Positions 1-7,149 of a DNA stretch of 8,042 nucleotides are shown one piece after another; position 1 is the first letter of the stretch, and each line of letters starts with the position of its first letter. Under the pieces are notes generated by a model. The model made no database searches and had not been told where the DNA came from. It saw only the letters and a program-made list of their open reading frames with translations. The stretch covers positions 1 through 8,042 of the forward strand of contig JAHAYQ010000009.1 of the NCBI GenBank assembly GCA_018384465.1, in the 5' to 3' direction. Origin of the DNA: Myroides sp. (GTDB lineage: Bacteria; Bacteroidota; Bacteroidia; Flavobacteriales; Flavobacteriaceae). The position numbers were made by a program, and so were the translations under genes.

Positions 1-420
1 CGTATGTTTAAAGCCAAAGGTATTGAAGTAACAGATATCGCTAAACGCTTGATGGATTACGGTTTCCACGCACCAACTGTTTCTTTCCCTGTGGCAGGAA
101 CCTTGATGGTTGAACCAACCGAATCAGAAGATTTAGCAGAATTAGATCGTTTTTGTGATGCGATGCTTTCTATTCGTAAAGAAATAGAAGCGGTAACTGC
201 TGAAGACACCAACAACGTATTGAAAAATGCTCCGCATACTTTAGCGATGTTAACTGCTGAAACATGGGAATTACCTTATTCTCGTCAACAAGCTGCTTAT
301 CCGTTAGAATACATTGAATACAACAAATTTTGGCCAAGCGTACGTCGCGTAGATGATGCTTATGGTGATAGAAATTTAATTTGTTCTTGTGCTCCAATCG
401 AAGCATATATGGAAGCTTAA
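1..420 (+). CDS. gcvP: Glycine dehydrogenase (glycine cleavage system P protein), C-terminal fragment
   Basis: The reading frame is open from the left edge, so the gene starts outside the window and only about the last 139 residues are seen. P protein is the PLP-dependent decarboxylase of the glycine cleavage system; it passes the aminomethyl group to the lipoyl group of GcvH in the cytoplasm. The visible part is typical of the GcvP C-terminus: the SFPVAGTLMVEPTESE stretch, the LDRFCDAMLSIRKEI helix, the YPLEYI...NKFWPSVRRVDDAYGDRNL block and the closing CSCAPIE. The PLP lysine lies upstream and is not visible. The stop codon is followed within 20 bases by a strong terminator, so gcvP is the last gene of its transcript. 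The assignment rests on several near-invariant blocks and is secure. The ATG at position 4 is an internal methionine, not the start. Confidence 0.97.
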   Translation, partial: RMFKAKGIEVTDIAKRLMDYGFHAPTVSFPVAGTLMVEPTESEDLAELDRFCDAMLSIRKEIEAVTAEDTNNVLKNAPHTLAMLTAETWELPYSRQQAAYPLEYIEYNKFWPSVRRVDDAYGDRNLICSCAPIEAYMEA

Positions 421-437
421 TCGCTTTTTGTTATACA

Positions 438-472
438 AAAAAACGCCCAACTGAAAAGTTTGGGCGTTTTTT
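438..472 (+). terminator. Rho-independent terminator of gcvP
   Basis: A 13-bp perfect stem (438-450 with 460-472) has CGCCCAA/TTGGGCG as its GC-rich core, flanked by an A-run on the left and a T-run on the right, with a 9-base loop. The T-run at 467-472 favours termination of plus-strand transcription from gcvP, whose stop is at 418-420. The region after it up to 679 is very AT-rich and shows no gene. Confidence 0.92.
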
Positions 473-679
473 GGTTTTATCTATTAACAAAATTTATAAC
501 TACTATTTACCCTATTTTTGTCTCTATTCAAATTAAATCTTAAAATTAAAATTATTTAATAAATCTTATATCTATTAAAAAACTATTGAAGAAACTACAC
601 AATAAAAAAGAATATATGCTTGCATACAATCCATTCAATAAAACACTATTTTATACTAAATAAATAATTTTCAATACCA

Positions 680-1738
680 ATGGGAAGTAAATTTATCGGA
701 GTAGGTAGTTACATTCCTACACAAACCATTACCAATCTTTATTTCAAAGATTACCAATTTTTGAATGAAGATGGCATTGCCTTAAAGCAGAAAAGTGAAT
801 TTATTGCCAATAAACTAAAAGACATTACAGGAATACATGAAAGAAAGTATGTAGAAACTGATATGGTTACATCGGATATTGGCTTAATTGCTGCACAAAG
901 AGCAATAGAAAATTCCAAGATAGATCCAGAAACGATTGATTACATCATTTTTGCGCATAATTTTGGAGATGTAAAATTTGGAACAATACAGTCGGATGCT
1001 GTTCCGTCATTGGCTGCGCGTGTAAAACATAACTTGCAAATTAAAAATCCTCGCTGCGTTGCCTATGATTTATTATTTGGTTGCCCCGGTTGGGTTGAAG
1101 GTGTAATTCAAGCTCATGCATTCATTAAAGCTGGAATAGCAAAAAGGTGTTTGGTTATTGGTGCGGAAACTTTATCTCGAGTTGTAGATTTACACGACAG
1201 AGACAGCATGATTTATGCCGATGGTGCTGGTGCTGTGATTATTGAAGAAACAAATGATAATTGTGGAATATTAGCTCATGATTCAGCATCGTATACATTG
1301 AATGAATCAGAATTTATTCATTTTGGCAAATCATACAACAATGAAAACGATCCGAATATTCGTTACATAAAAATGTTTGGGAAGAAAATATACGAATTTG
1401 CTCTAACTCATGTTCCCTCAGCCATGAAAGCATGTTTAGACAAAAGTGGTGTTTCTATACAAAATGTAAAGAAAATTTTGATTCATCAAGCCAATGAAAA
1501 AATGGACGAAGCCATCGTTTATCGTTTTTACAAATTGTTTGATATGGAAGTTCCTGATCATGTAATGCCAATGACAATCGGAAAATTAGGAAACAGCAGT
1601 GTAGCAACTATTCCTACATTGATTGATATTTTGAGAAATAACGAAATAGAAAATCACAGCATTGAAAAAGGAGATATAGCCATTATTTGTTCGGTAGGAG
1701 CAGGTATGAATATTAATGCCATTGTTTATCAATATTAA
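680..1738 (+). CDS. Beta-ketoacyl-ACP synthase III (FabH-like) family protein
   Basis: This 352-residue thiolase-fold condensing enzyme has a length typical of the KAS III family. The catalytic triad is visible in order: Cys135 in the LLFGCPGW segment, His269 in the LIHQAN motif, and Asn305 in GKLGNSS. The N-terminal strand GVGSYIPTQTITN, the GIHERKY segment, DGAGAVIIEE (181-190) and the closing SVGAGMNINAIVY are also family hallmarks. Family enzymes condense an acyl-CoA or acyl-thioester starter with malonyl-ACP in the cytoplasm. The Cys context (FGCPGW) differs from the usual A-C-A-G-F of housekeeping FabH, and no fabD, fabG or acpP gene is adjacent. It may therefore be a specialised paralogue with a non-acetyl starter, or a DarB-like enzyme; the substrate cannot be read from the sequence. 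No Shine-Dalgarno sequence precedes the ATG. It is monocistronic, with terminators on both sides. Confidence 0.9.
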   Translation: MGSKFIGVGSYIPTQTITNLYFKDYQFLNEDGIALKQKSEFIANKLKDITGIHERKYVETDMVTSDIGLIAAQRAIENSKIDPETIDYIIFAHNFGDVKFGTIQSDAVPSLAARVKHNLQIKNPRCVAYDLLFGCPGWVEGVIQAHAFIKAGIAKRCLVIGAETLSRVVDLHDRDSMIYADGAGAVIIEETNDNCGILAHDSASYTLNESEFIHFGKSYNNENDPNIRYIKMFGKKIYEFALTHVPSAMKACLDKSGVSIQNVKKILIHQANEKMDEAIVYRFYKLFDMEVPDHVMPMTIGKLGNSSVATIPTLIDILRNNEIENHSIEKGDIAIICSVGAGMNINAIVYQY

Positions 1739-1770
1739 AAAGGTTCAGCAAATGTATGCTGAACCTTTTT
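1737..1770. terminator. Bidirectional terminator between convergent genes
   Basis: A perfect 14-bp stem (1737-1750 with 1757-1770) has the core GGTTCAGCA/TGCTGAACC, a 6-base loop, and A- and T-runs at its two ends. It overlaps the stop codon of the KAS III gene (1736-1738) and lies 2 bases from the stop of the converging phosphodiesterase gene at 1773. It can end transcription in both directions. Confidence 0.9.
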
Positions 1771-1772
1771 GA

Positions 1773-2624
1773 TTAAGGCAATTTCGTATATGGATAATCA
1801 GATATTATTTGATGAATCCCCATTTGATACATTTGATCAATTTCTTGTTTGTTATTGGTATTCCCACCCATTAATGGAATTTGATATTTTTTTGATTCTT
1901 CGATAAGTTCAGGTGTAATTTGATAAAAATTTGGTGAAAAATAATCCGGTCTAAAATCCAACTCTTTTAAATATACACTTAACAATTGCTTTTTCTTATC
2001 TAGCAAACACGTTTTGTATTCAGGATAATGCTTTGAAATATATGAAAGAGTTCTTGGATCAAACGACTGAATAATAACTTGTGAAGGTTTTACATTCTCT
2101 TTTAAAACCTTTATTAAAAGCTCAACAACCACTTTAGGATCCGGATGATTCACTCCATCCGTTTTCTCTGTGATTTTTGTTTCAATAAAATAATGAGGTT
2201 CTTCCAAATTATGTTTTGAAGCGTACGATTGTGTTTCTTTTAAAACATTTTCTAACAAAGGAATAGTAGAAACAAAATTTTCCTGGTTTTCAAAACCTTT
2301 ACTTTTTTTGAATCCCAATTTGTACAACTCAATTTCGTTGTAATTCAAATCATAAATACGTTGTTGGTACAAAGTAGAATCCTTTTTAATGTCGTGTACA
2401 TAAAGCTTTTCGTGAAGTATAGGATCATGTGTTACCACAACTTTCATATCTTTAGAAATCATAACATCCATTTCTAAAAAATGTGTGTAATGAAGCGATT
2501 TTTTAAAGGCTTCTAACGTATTTTCGGTATGTAATCCTCTAAACCCTCGATGTGCAAAAATTTGTAAAGATTGCGCGTGTAAATGGGTGCAAGTAAATAA
2601 AAGAAGTACTAATATGTGTTTCAT
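1773..2624 (-). CDS. Secreted glycerophosphodiester phosphodiesterase (GDPD family)
   Basis: The 283-residue protein starts with a signal peptide (MKHILVLLLF..., residues 1-17, probable cleavage after HLHA before Gln18), so it probably acts in the periplasm. The GDPD TIM-barrel motifs follow in order: HRG at 25-27, ENT at 34-36, the metal ligands Glu51 and Asp53 in FLEMD, THDP at 65-68, IETK with Glu148 and Lys150, QSFD at 186-189, and a closing SDYP at 275-278 in place of the usual TDYP. The family hydrolyses glycerophosphodiesters, the products of phospholipid deacylation, to sn-glycerol 3-phosphate and an alcohol. The tryptophan usually found near the last barrel strand (W-T-V/x-N) is replaced by the GGNTN segment. 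Cys12 sits in an FTC context that is a poor lipobox, so a lipoprotein is possible but less likely. It lies downstream of lpxD but beyond a terminator, so it probably has its own promoter. Confidence 0.92.
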   Translation of the reverse strand: MKHILVLLLFTCTHLHAQSLQIFAHRGFRGLHTENTLEAFKKSLHYTHFLEMDVMISKDMKVVVTHDPILHEKLYVHDIKKDSTLYQQRIYDLNYNEIELYKLGFKKSKGFENQENFVSTIPLLENVLKETQSYASKHNLEEPHYFIETKITEKTDGVNHPDPKVVVELLIKVLKENVKPSQVIIQSFDPRTLSYISKHYPEYKTCLLDKKKQLLSVYLKELDFRPDYFSPNFYQITPELIEESKKYQIPLMGGNTNNKQEIDQMYQMGIHQIISDYPYTKLP

Positions 2625-2692
2625 TTTTTTACTTGCAAACTTCCTATTTCATTGTTACTACACTATAAACAAGACGTTATATTATTACAAAT

Positions 2693-2719
2693 AAAAAGGT
2701 TCAGCAAACACTGAACCTT
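2693..2719 (-). terminator. Rho-independent terminator of lpxD
   Basis: The stem GGTTCAG (2698-2704) pairs with CTGAACC (2711-2717), extended by two A-T pairs, around a 6-base loop. On the minus strand the stem is followed by a T-run (complement of the A-run at 2693-2697), so it ends transcription of the gene whose stop is at 2725. The first 16 bases (AAAAAGGTTCAGCAAA) are identical to those of the terminator at 1737-1752. Confidence 0.87.
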
Positions 2720-2724
2720 CTTTA

Positions 2725-3723
2725 TTATTTCTTACTTTCATTCAATAAGCGTTTCATAATAGCCCACTGTTTTAAAGTGTCTCTTGCTTCTAATGCCGGA
2801 TACCCCAACATCGTTTTTCCGGCTTCTACATCGCCAGTTACACCAGATCCTGCACCTATAACAGCACGATCTCCAATAGTTGTATGATCTTTTATTGAGG
2901 CTGATCCTCCAATTATTACGCCGTTTCCTAATTTTACAGAACCTGCTAATCCGCTGTTTCCTGCCATAATACAGAACATACCCAATTCTGAATTGTGCCC
3001 AATTTGAACCAAGTTGTCGATTTTACAACCATCGCCAATAATAGTAGAACTAAATTTACCACGATCTACACAAGTATTTGCTCCTATTTCTACTTGATTT
3101 CCAATGACAACATCTCCAATTTGTGGAATTTTAACCAAACCTCTTTCCGGACAAGGACGGAAACCAAATCCATCGGCTCCAATTGTTGCATTTGGATGAA
3201 TAATACATTGATGACCTATTTTAGAACGTTCACGAATCACACTACCTGACCAAATTGTGGTTTGTTTGCCAATAGTACAATCGTCTAAAACGGTTACGTT
3301 AGGATATAAAATAGTTCCGTCGCCAATTTCAGTACGTGGTCCTACATAACATCCTGCCCCTATTTTAACGCCATTTCCTATTTTTGCCGAATCATCGATT
3401 ACTGCCGTTGGATGAATATCAACAGAAAATTCGGGCATAGGCGAAGCAAATAGTTCCAAAATCTGACTCATAGCTAAATCGGCATCATCTACTTGAATAA
3501 AAGCTCTATTATCGCCTGGTTCAATAGCAATATCTTTGTTCACTACCGCAACACTTGCTGCAGAGGTATTCCATAATTTTTCGTATTTTTTATTTCCGAT
3601 AAAAGAAATATCTGATGTTTTGGCTCGAGTAAGTTCTTCGGTAGCAGTAATATTTTGAGAAGTAGATCCAATAATGGTTCCGTTTAAAATTTCATTTATT
3701 TCAAAGATGCTATAGGATTTCAT
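2725..3723 (-). CDS. lpxD: UDP-3-O-(3-hydroxyacyl)glucosamine N-acyltransferase
   Basis: This 332-residue protein has LpxD architecture and length. An N-terminal uridine-binding domain (about 1-100) is followed by a left-handed beta-helix of hexapeptide repeats (about 103-300; many I-G-x-x-x-x turns) and a C-terminal helix. It adds the second 3-hydroxyacyl chain, from acyl-ACP, to UDP-3-O-acyl-glucosamine in lipid A synthesis, as a cytoplasmic trimer. Key motifs are GADGFGF at 182-188, NLVQIGHN with the catalytic-type His243, and a second conserved His280 in SIKDH. None of its usual partners (lpxC/fabZ, lpxA) is next to it, and Bacteroidota often carry more than one LpxD-type protein, so this may be the second, stand-alone paralogue. 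The adjacent crp and phosphodiesterase genes give no pathway link. ATG start without a Shine-Dalgarno sequence, as is usual in this phylum. Confidence 0.93.
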   Translation of the reverse strand: MKSYSIFEINEILNGTIIGSTSQNITATEELTRAKTSDISFIGNKKYEKLWNTSAASVAVVNKDIAIEPGDNRAFIQVDDADLAMSQILELFASPMPEFSVDIHPTAVIDDSAKIGNGVKIGAGCYVGPRTEIGDGTILYPNVTVLDDCTIGKQTTIWSGSVIRERSKIGHQCIIHPNATIGADGFGFRPCPERGLVKIPQIGDVVIGNQVEIGANTCVDRGKFSSTIIGDGCKIDNLVQIGHNSELGMFCIMAGNSGLAGSVKLGNGVIIGGSASIKDHTTIGDRAVIGAGSGVTGDVEAGKTMLGYPALEARDTLKQWAIMKRLLNESKK

Positions 3724-3748
3724 GATCTGTATTGCTTTATTTTTTATT

Positions 3749-3756
3749 CAAATAAA
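3749..3756 (-). promoter_or_regulatory. Possible -7 box of the lpxD promoter
   Basis: On the minus strand this reads TTTATTTG, seven of eight positions like a TAnnTTTG -7 element except for the second base. It lies about 25 bases ahead of the lpxD ATG (3723). No well-placed -33 TTG box was found, and AT-rich DNA gives such matches by chance, so this is only a candidate. Confidence 0.28.
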
Positions 3757-3821
3757 GAACAATAACTTTAAAAATCCTATTTTAATTAAAACTTTATCAG
3801 CAGTAAATTATAAGTGGTGTT

Positions 3822-4424
3822 TTAGAAATATTCCTCTAAATAGATTTTTCCGTCTACAATCTTTAAGTAATCTTGCTTTTCTAACTGTTTTACCGTTCTA
3901 ATAACGGTTTCTACGCGCAGACCTGTTAAATCGGCTAATTGCTGTCGAGAAAGTTCAATCATAAACGCTTGTTGTTGATTTGCCTGTTGCTCTTTTAAAT
4001 AGTGAAATAGTTTAAGCAGTCGTTTATCTGGACTTTGAGAGGATAGTTCTGGCGCCATAATAGATTTATAAAACAAGCGGCGCGCCAAACTGCGGTTAAT
4101 GGTAATTGATACTTCGGGATGTTTTTGTAACATCTCATAAAAAAGCGATTTTTTTATTTGGACCACCACAGCTTTGGTAATGGCAATGGCGTTAGCTGGA
4201 TAACATTCGTCAATAAACAAAGGAGGTTCGCCAAAACTTCTGCCTGAAGTAAAGATGTCTTGAATAAATTCTTTTCCATCGTCTGTGTAATTGTTCATTT
4301 TCACTTTTCCTTCCACCACTTGATAATAGTAAGAAGGGAAATGTCCTACTTCAAAAATAGTTTCATTCTTTGATAGGGTACGCAAGGTGGCACCACAATT
4401 TAATAACAAATCCAAATCAATCAT
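3822..4424 (-). CDS. Crp/Fnr-family transcriptional regulator
   Basis: The 200-residue protein has a cyclic-nucleotide-binding-like beta-barrel (about 13-95), a dimerisation helix (about 103-125) and a C-terminal winged helix-turn-helix (about 158-197, SRQQLADLTG...TVKQLEKQDYL). The sensor fold keeps the FGEPPLF loop with Glu66, but where CRP has the Arg-Ser that holds the cAMP phosphate this protein has YPANA, so cAMP is probably not the ligand. There are only two cysteines (10 and 74), so an FNR-type 4Fe-4S cluster is unlikely. In the recognition helix, Glu172 and Arg176 match CRP Glu181 and Arg185, while Val171 replaces CRP Arg180. It lies 152 bases downstream of the CLC gene and in the same direction, two genes from flavohemoglobin. 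A role in the response to nitric oxide or oxygen is inferred from context only. Confidence 0.93.
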   Translation of the reverse strand: MIDLDLLLNCGATLRTLSKNETIFEVGHFPSYYYQVVEGKVKMNNYTDDGKEFIQDIFTSGRSFGEPPLFIDECYPANAIAITKAVVVQIKKSLFYEMLQKHPEVSITINRSLARRLFYKSIMAPELSSQSPDKRLLKLFHYLKEQQANQQQAFMIELSRQQLADLTGLRVETVIRTVKQLEKQDYLKIVDGKIYLEEYF

Positions 4425-4576
4425 TACCTACCGCTTTACAAACTTTTAATTTTTATTTTAGTGTATATCCGTAGCGCAATCTATAGTTAAGACGCACAGA
4501 TTTCCTTATAAACCTCATCAAATTTATAGATTTAAACACTTAAATACCTCTTTCCCTATCGGCAGTACAAAATTAA

Positions 4577-5830
4577 TCACTTTTTCATTGCCAACGTATA
4601 AACGGTATAAGGATATATTTTTTTTGATAAAAAATAGCTTAAAAGAACCAACACCACTAATGGCAACCACAAAGCATAGGTATCAAACATGCCAAACGTT
4701 AAAAAAAGAGCCGTAAAAGGTGCATGTAAGGTGGCCGCTACGGTCAAAGCCACTCCTAAAATTATAAAATTAATTAAATAGACATCAATACCGGTAAATT
4801 GTTGCACGAGCAAGCCTACTAAAGCTCCAATAAAGGCACCCCCAAATATACTTGGAGCAAAAATACCACCATCACCTCCTAATTTTAAGGTAAAACCAGT
4901 TGCTAAAGGCTTTAATAGGACTGCAGCTAGCAAAATCCAAATACCTGTCGTTATGGATACTTGTTCTGTTAATGCGTGTATTGCGTGGTATCCGTCGCCG
5001 TACAAAGGTGGAATAACATATAACAAACCGCCTAATAGCAAACCACCCGCCAAAAGTTGTATATATCGTTGCGATTCAAAAAAGGATTGTCTTTTGATCC
5101 ATACCACTGTTTTAGTAATATAAACTCCGAAACAACCTGCAACAAAACTCAAGAGCACAAAAAACGGAACCGCTTCGTAATTATTGGGCAATTCACGCGC
5201 ACCTACACCAAAAATAGGAGACACGTTCATAAGCAATAGTATAAGGCTGGCAAACCCGACACTGATTAAATGGGTAATCCAAAAAACCTTCCCACGCTGC
5301 TTGCCAATGGTTTCGTATGAAAAGAACAAGCCAGCTAATGGACTATTAAACAGAAGGGTAACTCCACAAGCAATCGCTGCCCCTATAAATTCTTTTCGAT
5401 ATTTCTTAAAAATAGGATCTTTTCTGGAAGCCATATCACCCAAGGCAGATGTAGCCACCACAGTTGATACTTCAATACCTGTACTGCCACCGAATACCAC
5501 GGTTAAAAATCCATTAAAAAAATGAGAAGGCACTTTATAAGCTGGGAGTTTTTTACCGTGATGCACTGCTTCTAACACTTCTGATATACCTTTGTTTTTT
5601 TTGTTATTAAAAACGAACACACGCAAGAAATGAATCAACAGCAAACCTACTGTCGGAAAAATAAAGTAAAACAGCGGAAAATGTTGCGCTTTGTTGAACA
5701 ACAAATGTTCGTACTGTTCTACCAAGTTTTTAAACATCAATGTGATCAATCCAACCACTATACCTACTAAAGCAGAGCAATAGGCTATTCGACTCCACTT
5801 TACCCATAAAAAATTATTTTTTGTAACCAC
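4577..5830 (-). CDS. CLC-type chloride/anion channel or transporter with altered selectivity motifs
   Basis: This 417-residue integral membrane protein has about ten or more hydrophobic helices and no C-terminal CBS domains. CLC identity comes from LFNSPLAGLFFSYE (160-173, compare FNAPLAGILFIIEE of E. coli ClcA), LGGDGGIFAPSIFGG (317-331) with the conserved GxFxP anion loop, and the end segment KKIYPY with Tyr406 at the place of ClcA Tyr445. Two anion-site motifs are unusual. GSGIPE is KGISE (80-84), with Lys80 at the Ser107 position. GREGP is GSTGI (115-119), so the gating glutamate is Thr117. Glu173 retains the internal proton-site position (ClcA Glu203). Family members move chloride or other anions, with or without proton exchange. 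The start is GTG at 5828-5830; no in-frame ATG lies between it and the hmp stop. The hmp terminator sits just upstream, so it is probably transcribed apart from hmp. Confidence 0.88.
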   Translation of the reverse strand: MVTKNNFLWVKWSRIAYCSALVGIVVGLITLMFKNLVEQYEHLLFNKAQHFPLFYFIFPTVGLLLIHFLRVFVFNNKKNKGISEVLEAVHHGKKLPAYKVPSHFFNGFLTVVFGGSTGIEVSTVVATSALGDMASRKDPIFKKYRKEFIGAAIACGVTLLFNSPLAGLFFSYETIGKQRGKVFWITHLISVGFASLILLLMNVSPIFGVGARELPNNYEAVPFFVLLSFVAGCFGVYITKTVVWIKRQSFFESQRYIQLLAGGLLLGGLLYVIPPLYGDGYHAIHALTEQVSITTGIWILLAAVLLKPLATGFTLKLGGDGGIFAPSIFGGAFIGALVGLLVQQFTGIDVYLINFIILGVALTVAATLHAPFTALFLTFGMFDTYALWLPLVVLVLLSYFLSKKIYPYTVYTLAMKK

Positions 5831-5846
5831 TAATTGTCTGTATACA

Positions 5847-5870
5847 CAAAAAGAGAAGCGCTGCTTCTCT
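5847..5870 (-). terminator. Rho-independent terminator of hmp
   Basis: AGAGAAGC (5852-5859) and GCTTCTCT (5863-5870) form a perfect 8-bp stem with a 3-base loop. On the minus strand it is followed by a T-run (complement of 5848-5851), 23 bases past the hmp stop. It separates hmp from the CLC gene whose GTG start is at 5830. Any CLC promoter must overlap this region or be reached by read-through. Confidence 0.85.
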
Positions 5871-5892
5871 CCTTGTAAATTAAAAATTTTTA

Positions 5893-7098
5893 TTAAATTG
5901 ACTTAGGTCCAAACTCTTCAAAGAATATTTGATTTTCTTTAATTTGATGAGCGGCAAGCGTTTCTACTGTTTTTTCAATAAAAGGTTTAGGACCGCAAAC
6001 ATAATATTCGGCATCGGAAGCAAATTGCCATTGATTGATTTTAGAGAAATCTAAAATGCCCTCATACACATGGCTATCTGCAAGTTTTTCATCAACCACA
6101 TCATAAAACTGATGTTGTTTTAACTGCTGATTTTTTTCAGCTATCGATTCAATTCGGTCTGCAAAGGCGTGTACTTCGGTATTTCTACAGGCGTGAATCC
6201 ATATTAATTCTTCTTTTATATCTGCCTGAGCTGATAAGTGCTCTAACATAGAAAGTAAAGGCGTTTGACCGATGCCACCACTAATAAAAACCTTCTTAGA
6301 AAATTTGTCTTGCAAAGTAAAGTTTCCAGCAGGCGCGCTGATAGACACCACACTACCTTCATTTATTTCATCGTGTAAAAAGTTACTGATCATTCCGTTT
6401 ACATCTAACTTTTCGTTGCGCTCACGTTTAACAGATATTCTTAAATATTCTTTATTAGGTGCACAAGAAATACTGTACTGTCTAATTTGCGTAAGATTCA
6501 TGTTTGGTAAAAACACTTTTACACTTATAAATTGACCAGGTATAAAATTAGGTGCTTCGCTACCGTCTTCTGCTACCAAGTAGAAAGAAGTAATTTCGGT
6601 TGATTCAATTTGTTTGCGCTGTACCACAAAATTTTTCCATCCCACCCATTGTCCATTGGTTTTTTCTTTATCTTCATACATCTTTGCTTCGTGACCAATC
6701 ATTAGCTGAGCAAGTTGTTGGTACGCTGCAGCCCAAGCATCAATTACCTCATTGGTAGCTAAATCTTGCAACACTTCTTTAATTGATGCTAACAAATGAG
6801 TACCAACAATCTCGTATTGTTCTGGCTGTATATTTAAACTGGTGTGTTTATGACCTATTAAATCAACTGCAGGCATTAACACCGACGGGTTGGAAATGTT
6901 TTCTGCATACGCTAAAACAGCCATAGCTAAAGCAGTTTGCTGTTTCCCTGATTGCTGATTCCCCATATTGAATAAGTTCTTTAACTCGGGATGATGCGTA
7001 AACATTCTGTTATAAAAATGCGTAGTTAATGCCACACCACCTTCTCGTAATAAAGGAACGGTGCTTAATATAATTTCTTTTTGATGTTGTGAAAGCAT
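5893..7098 (-). CDS. hmp: Flavohemoglobin (nitric oxide dioxygenase)
   Basis: The 401-residue protein has a globin domain (1-140), a ferredoxin-reductase FAD domain (about 152-262) and an NAD domain (about 266-401), the normal size and order for Hmp. It converts NO, O2 and NAD(P)H to nitrate in the cytoplasm. Haem-pocket residues are Tyr29 (HFYNRMF), Gln53, proximal His85 (GHKHTSLNI), Tyr95 (PEQYEIVG) and Glu137 (HEAKMY). FAD binding is shown by RQYS at 206-209, NAD binding by GGIGQTP at 274-280, and the C-terminus by FFEEFGP. I chose the ATG at 7098, which aligns with E. coli Hmp (ML...). A longer frame from a TTG at 7122 adds eight residues but that codon overlaps the inferred -7 box. A well-placed palindrome and -7 box lie upstream, a terminator downstream, and a Crp/Fnr gene two genes away. 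Confidence 0.97.
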   Translation of the reverse strand: MLSQHQKEIILSTVPLLREGGVALTTHFYNRMFTHHPELKNLFNMGNQQSGKQQTALAMAVLAYAENISNPSVLMPAVDLIGHKHTSLNIQPEQYEIVGTHLLASIKEVLQDLATNEVIDAWAAAYQQLAQLMIGHEAKMYEDKEKTNGQWVGWKNFVVQRKQIESTEITSFYLVAEDGSEAPNFIPGQFISVKVFLPNMNLTQIRQYSISCAPNKEYLRISVKRERNEKLDVNGMISNFLHDEINEGSVVSISAPAGNFTLQDKFSKKVFISGGIGQTPLLSMLEHLSAQADIKEELIWIHACRNTEVHAFADRIESIAEKNQQLKQHQFYDVVDEKLADSHVYEGILDFSKINQWQFASDAEYYVCGPKPFIEKTVETLAAHQIKENQIFFEEFGPKSI

Positions 7099-7119
7099 TT
7101 GAATGAATTTTAATTTGCA

Positions 7120-7127
7120 CAAAGGTA
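7120..7127 (-). promoter_or_regulatory. -7 promoter box of hmp
   Basis: The minus strand reads TACCTTTG, a perfect match to the Bacteroidota -7 consensus TAnnTTTG. Transcription would begin about 4-10 bases further on (about 7110-7116), giving a short leader of 12-18 bases before the ATG at 7098. I see no TTG-type -33 box at the usual 17-23 base distance, which fits a promoter that depends on an activator. Confidence 0.65.
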
Positions 7128-7149
7128 CACGCGCTACCTACTCTATTCT

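Noticed and set aside
170..406. Minus-strand open frame of 78 codons
   Set aside because: It is antisense to conserved gcvP sequence and has no recognisable features.
620..654. Possible promoter ahead of the KAS III gene: a TTG at 620-622 and a TATTTTAT box at 647-654 inside the inverted repeat ATAAAA-N5-TTTTAT (638-654)
   Set aside because: The box misses the TAnnTTTG consensus in two positions, the spacing of 24 is too long, and such AT palindromes arise easily in this very AT-rich gap.
2995..3249. Plus-strand open frame of 84 codons
   Set aside because: It lies entirely inside lpxD on the other strand, with a composition that reflects the complement of the hexapeptide repeats and no recognisable domain.
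4507..4528. Inverted repeat TATAAA-N10-TTTATA between clc and crp, considered as an operator or terminator
   Set aside because: It is AT-only, has no GC stem or T-run, and its arms do not resemble the hmp operator or a Crp/Fnr site.
4425..4576. A terminator after the CLC gene
   Set aside because: No GC-rich hairpin with a T-run was found, so separate or joint transcription of clc and crp is left open.
5057..5525. Two overlapping plus-strand open frames of 60 and 113 codons
   Set aside because: Both are antisense to the CLC gene, overlap each other, and show no protein-like motifs; they are shadows of the real gene.
6272..6535. Plus-strand open frame of 87 codons
   Set aside because: It is antisense to the FAD/NAD part of hmp, whose identity is certain.
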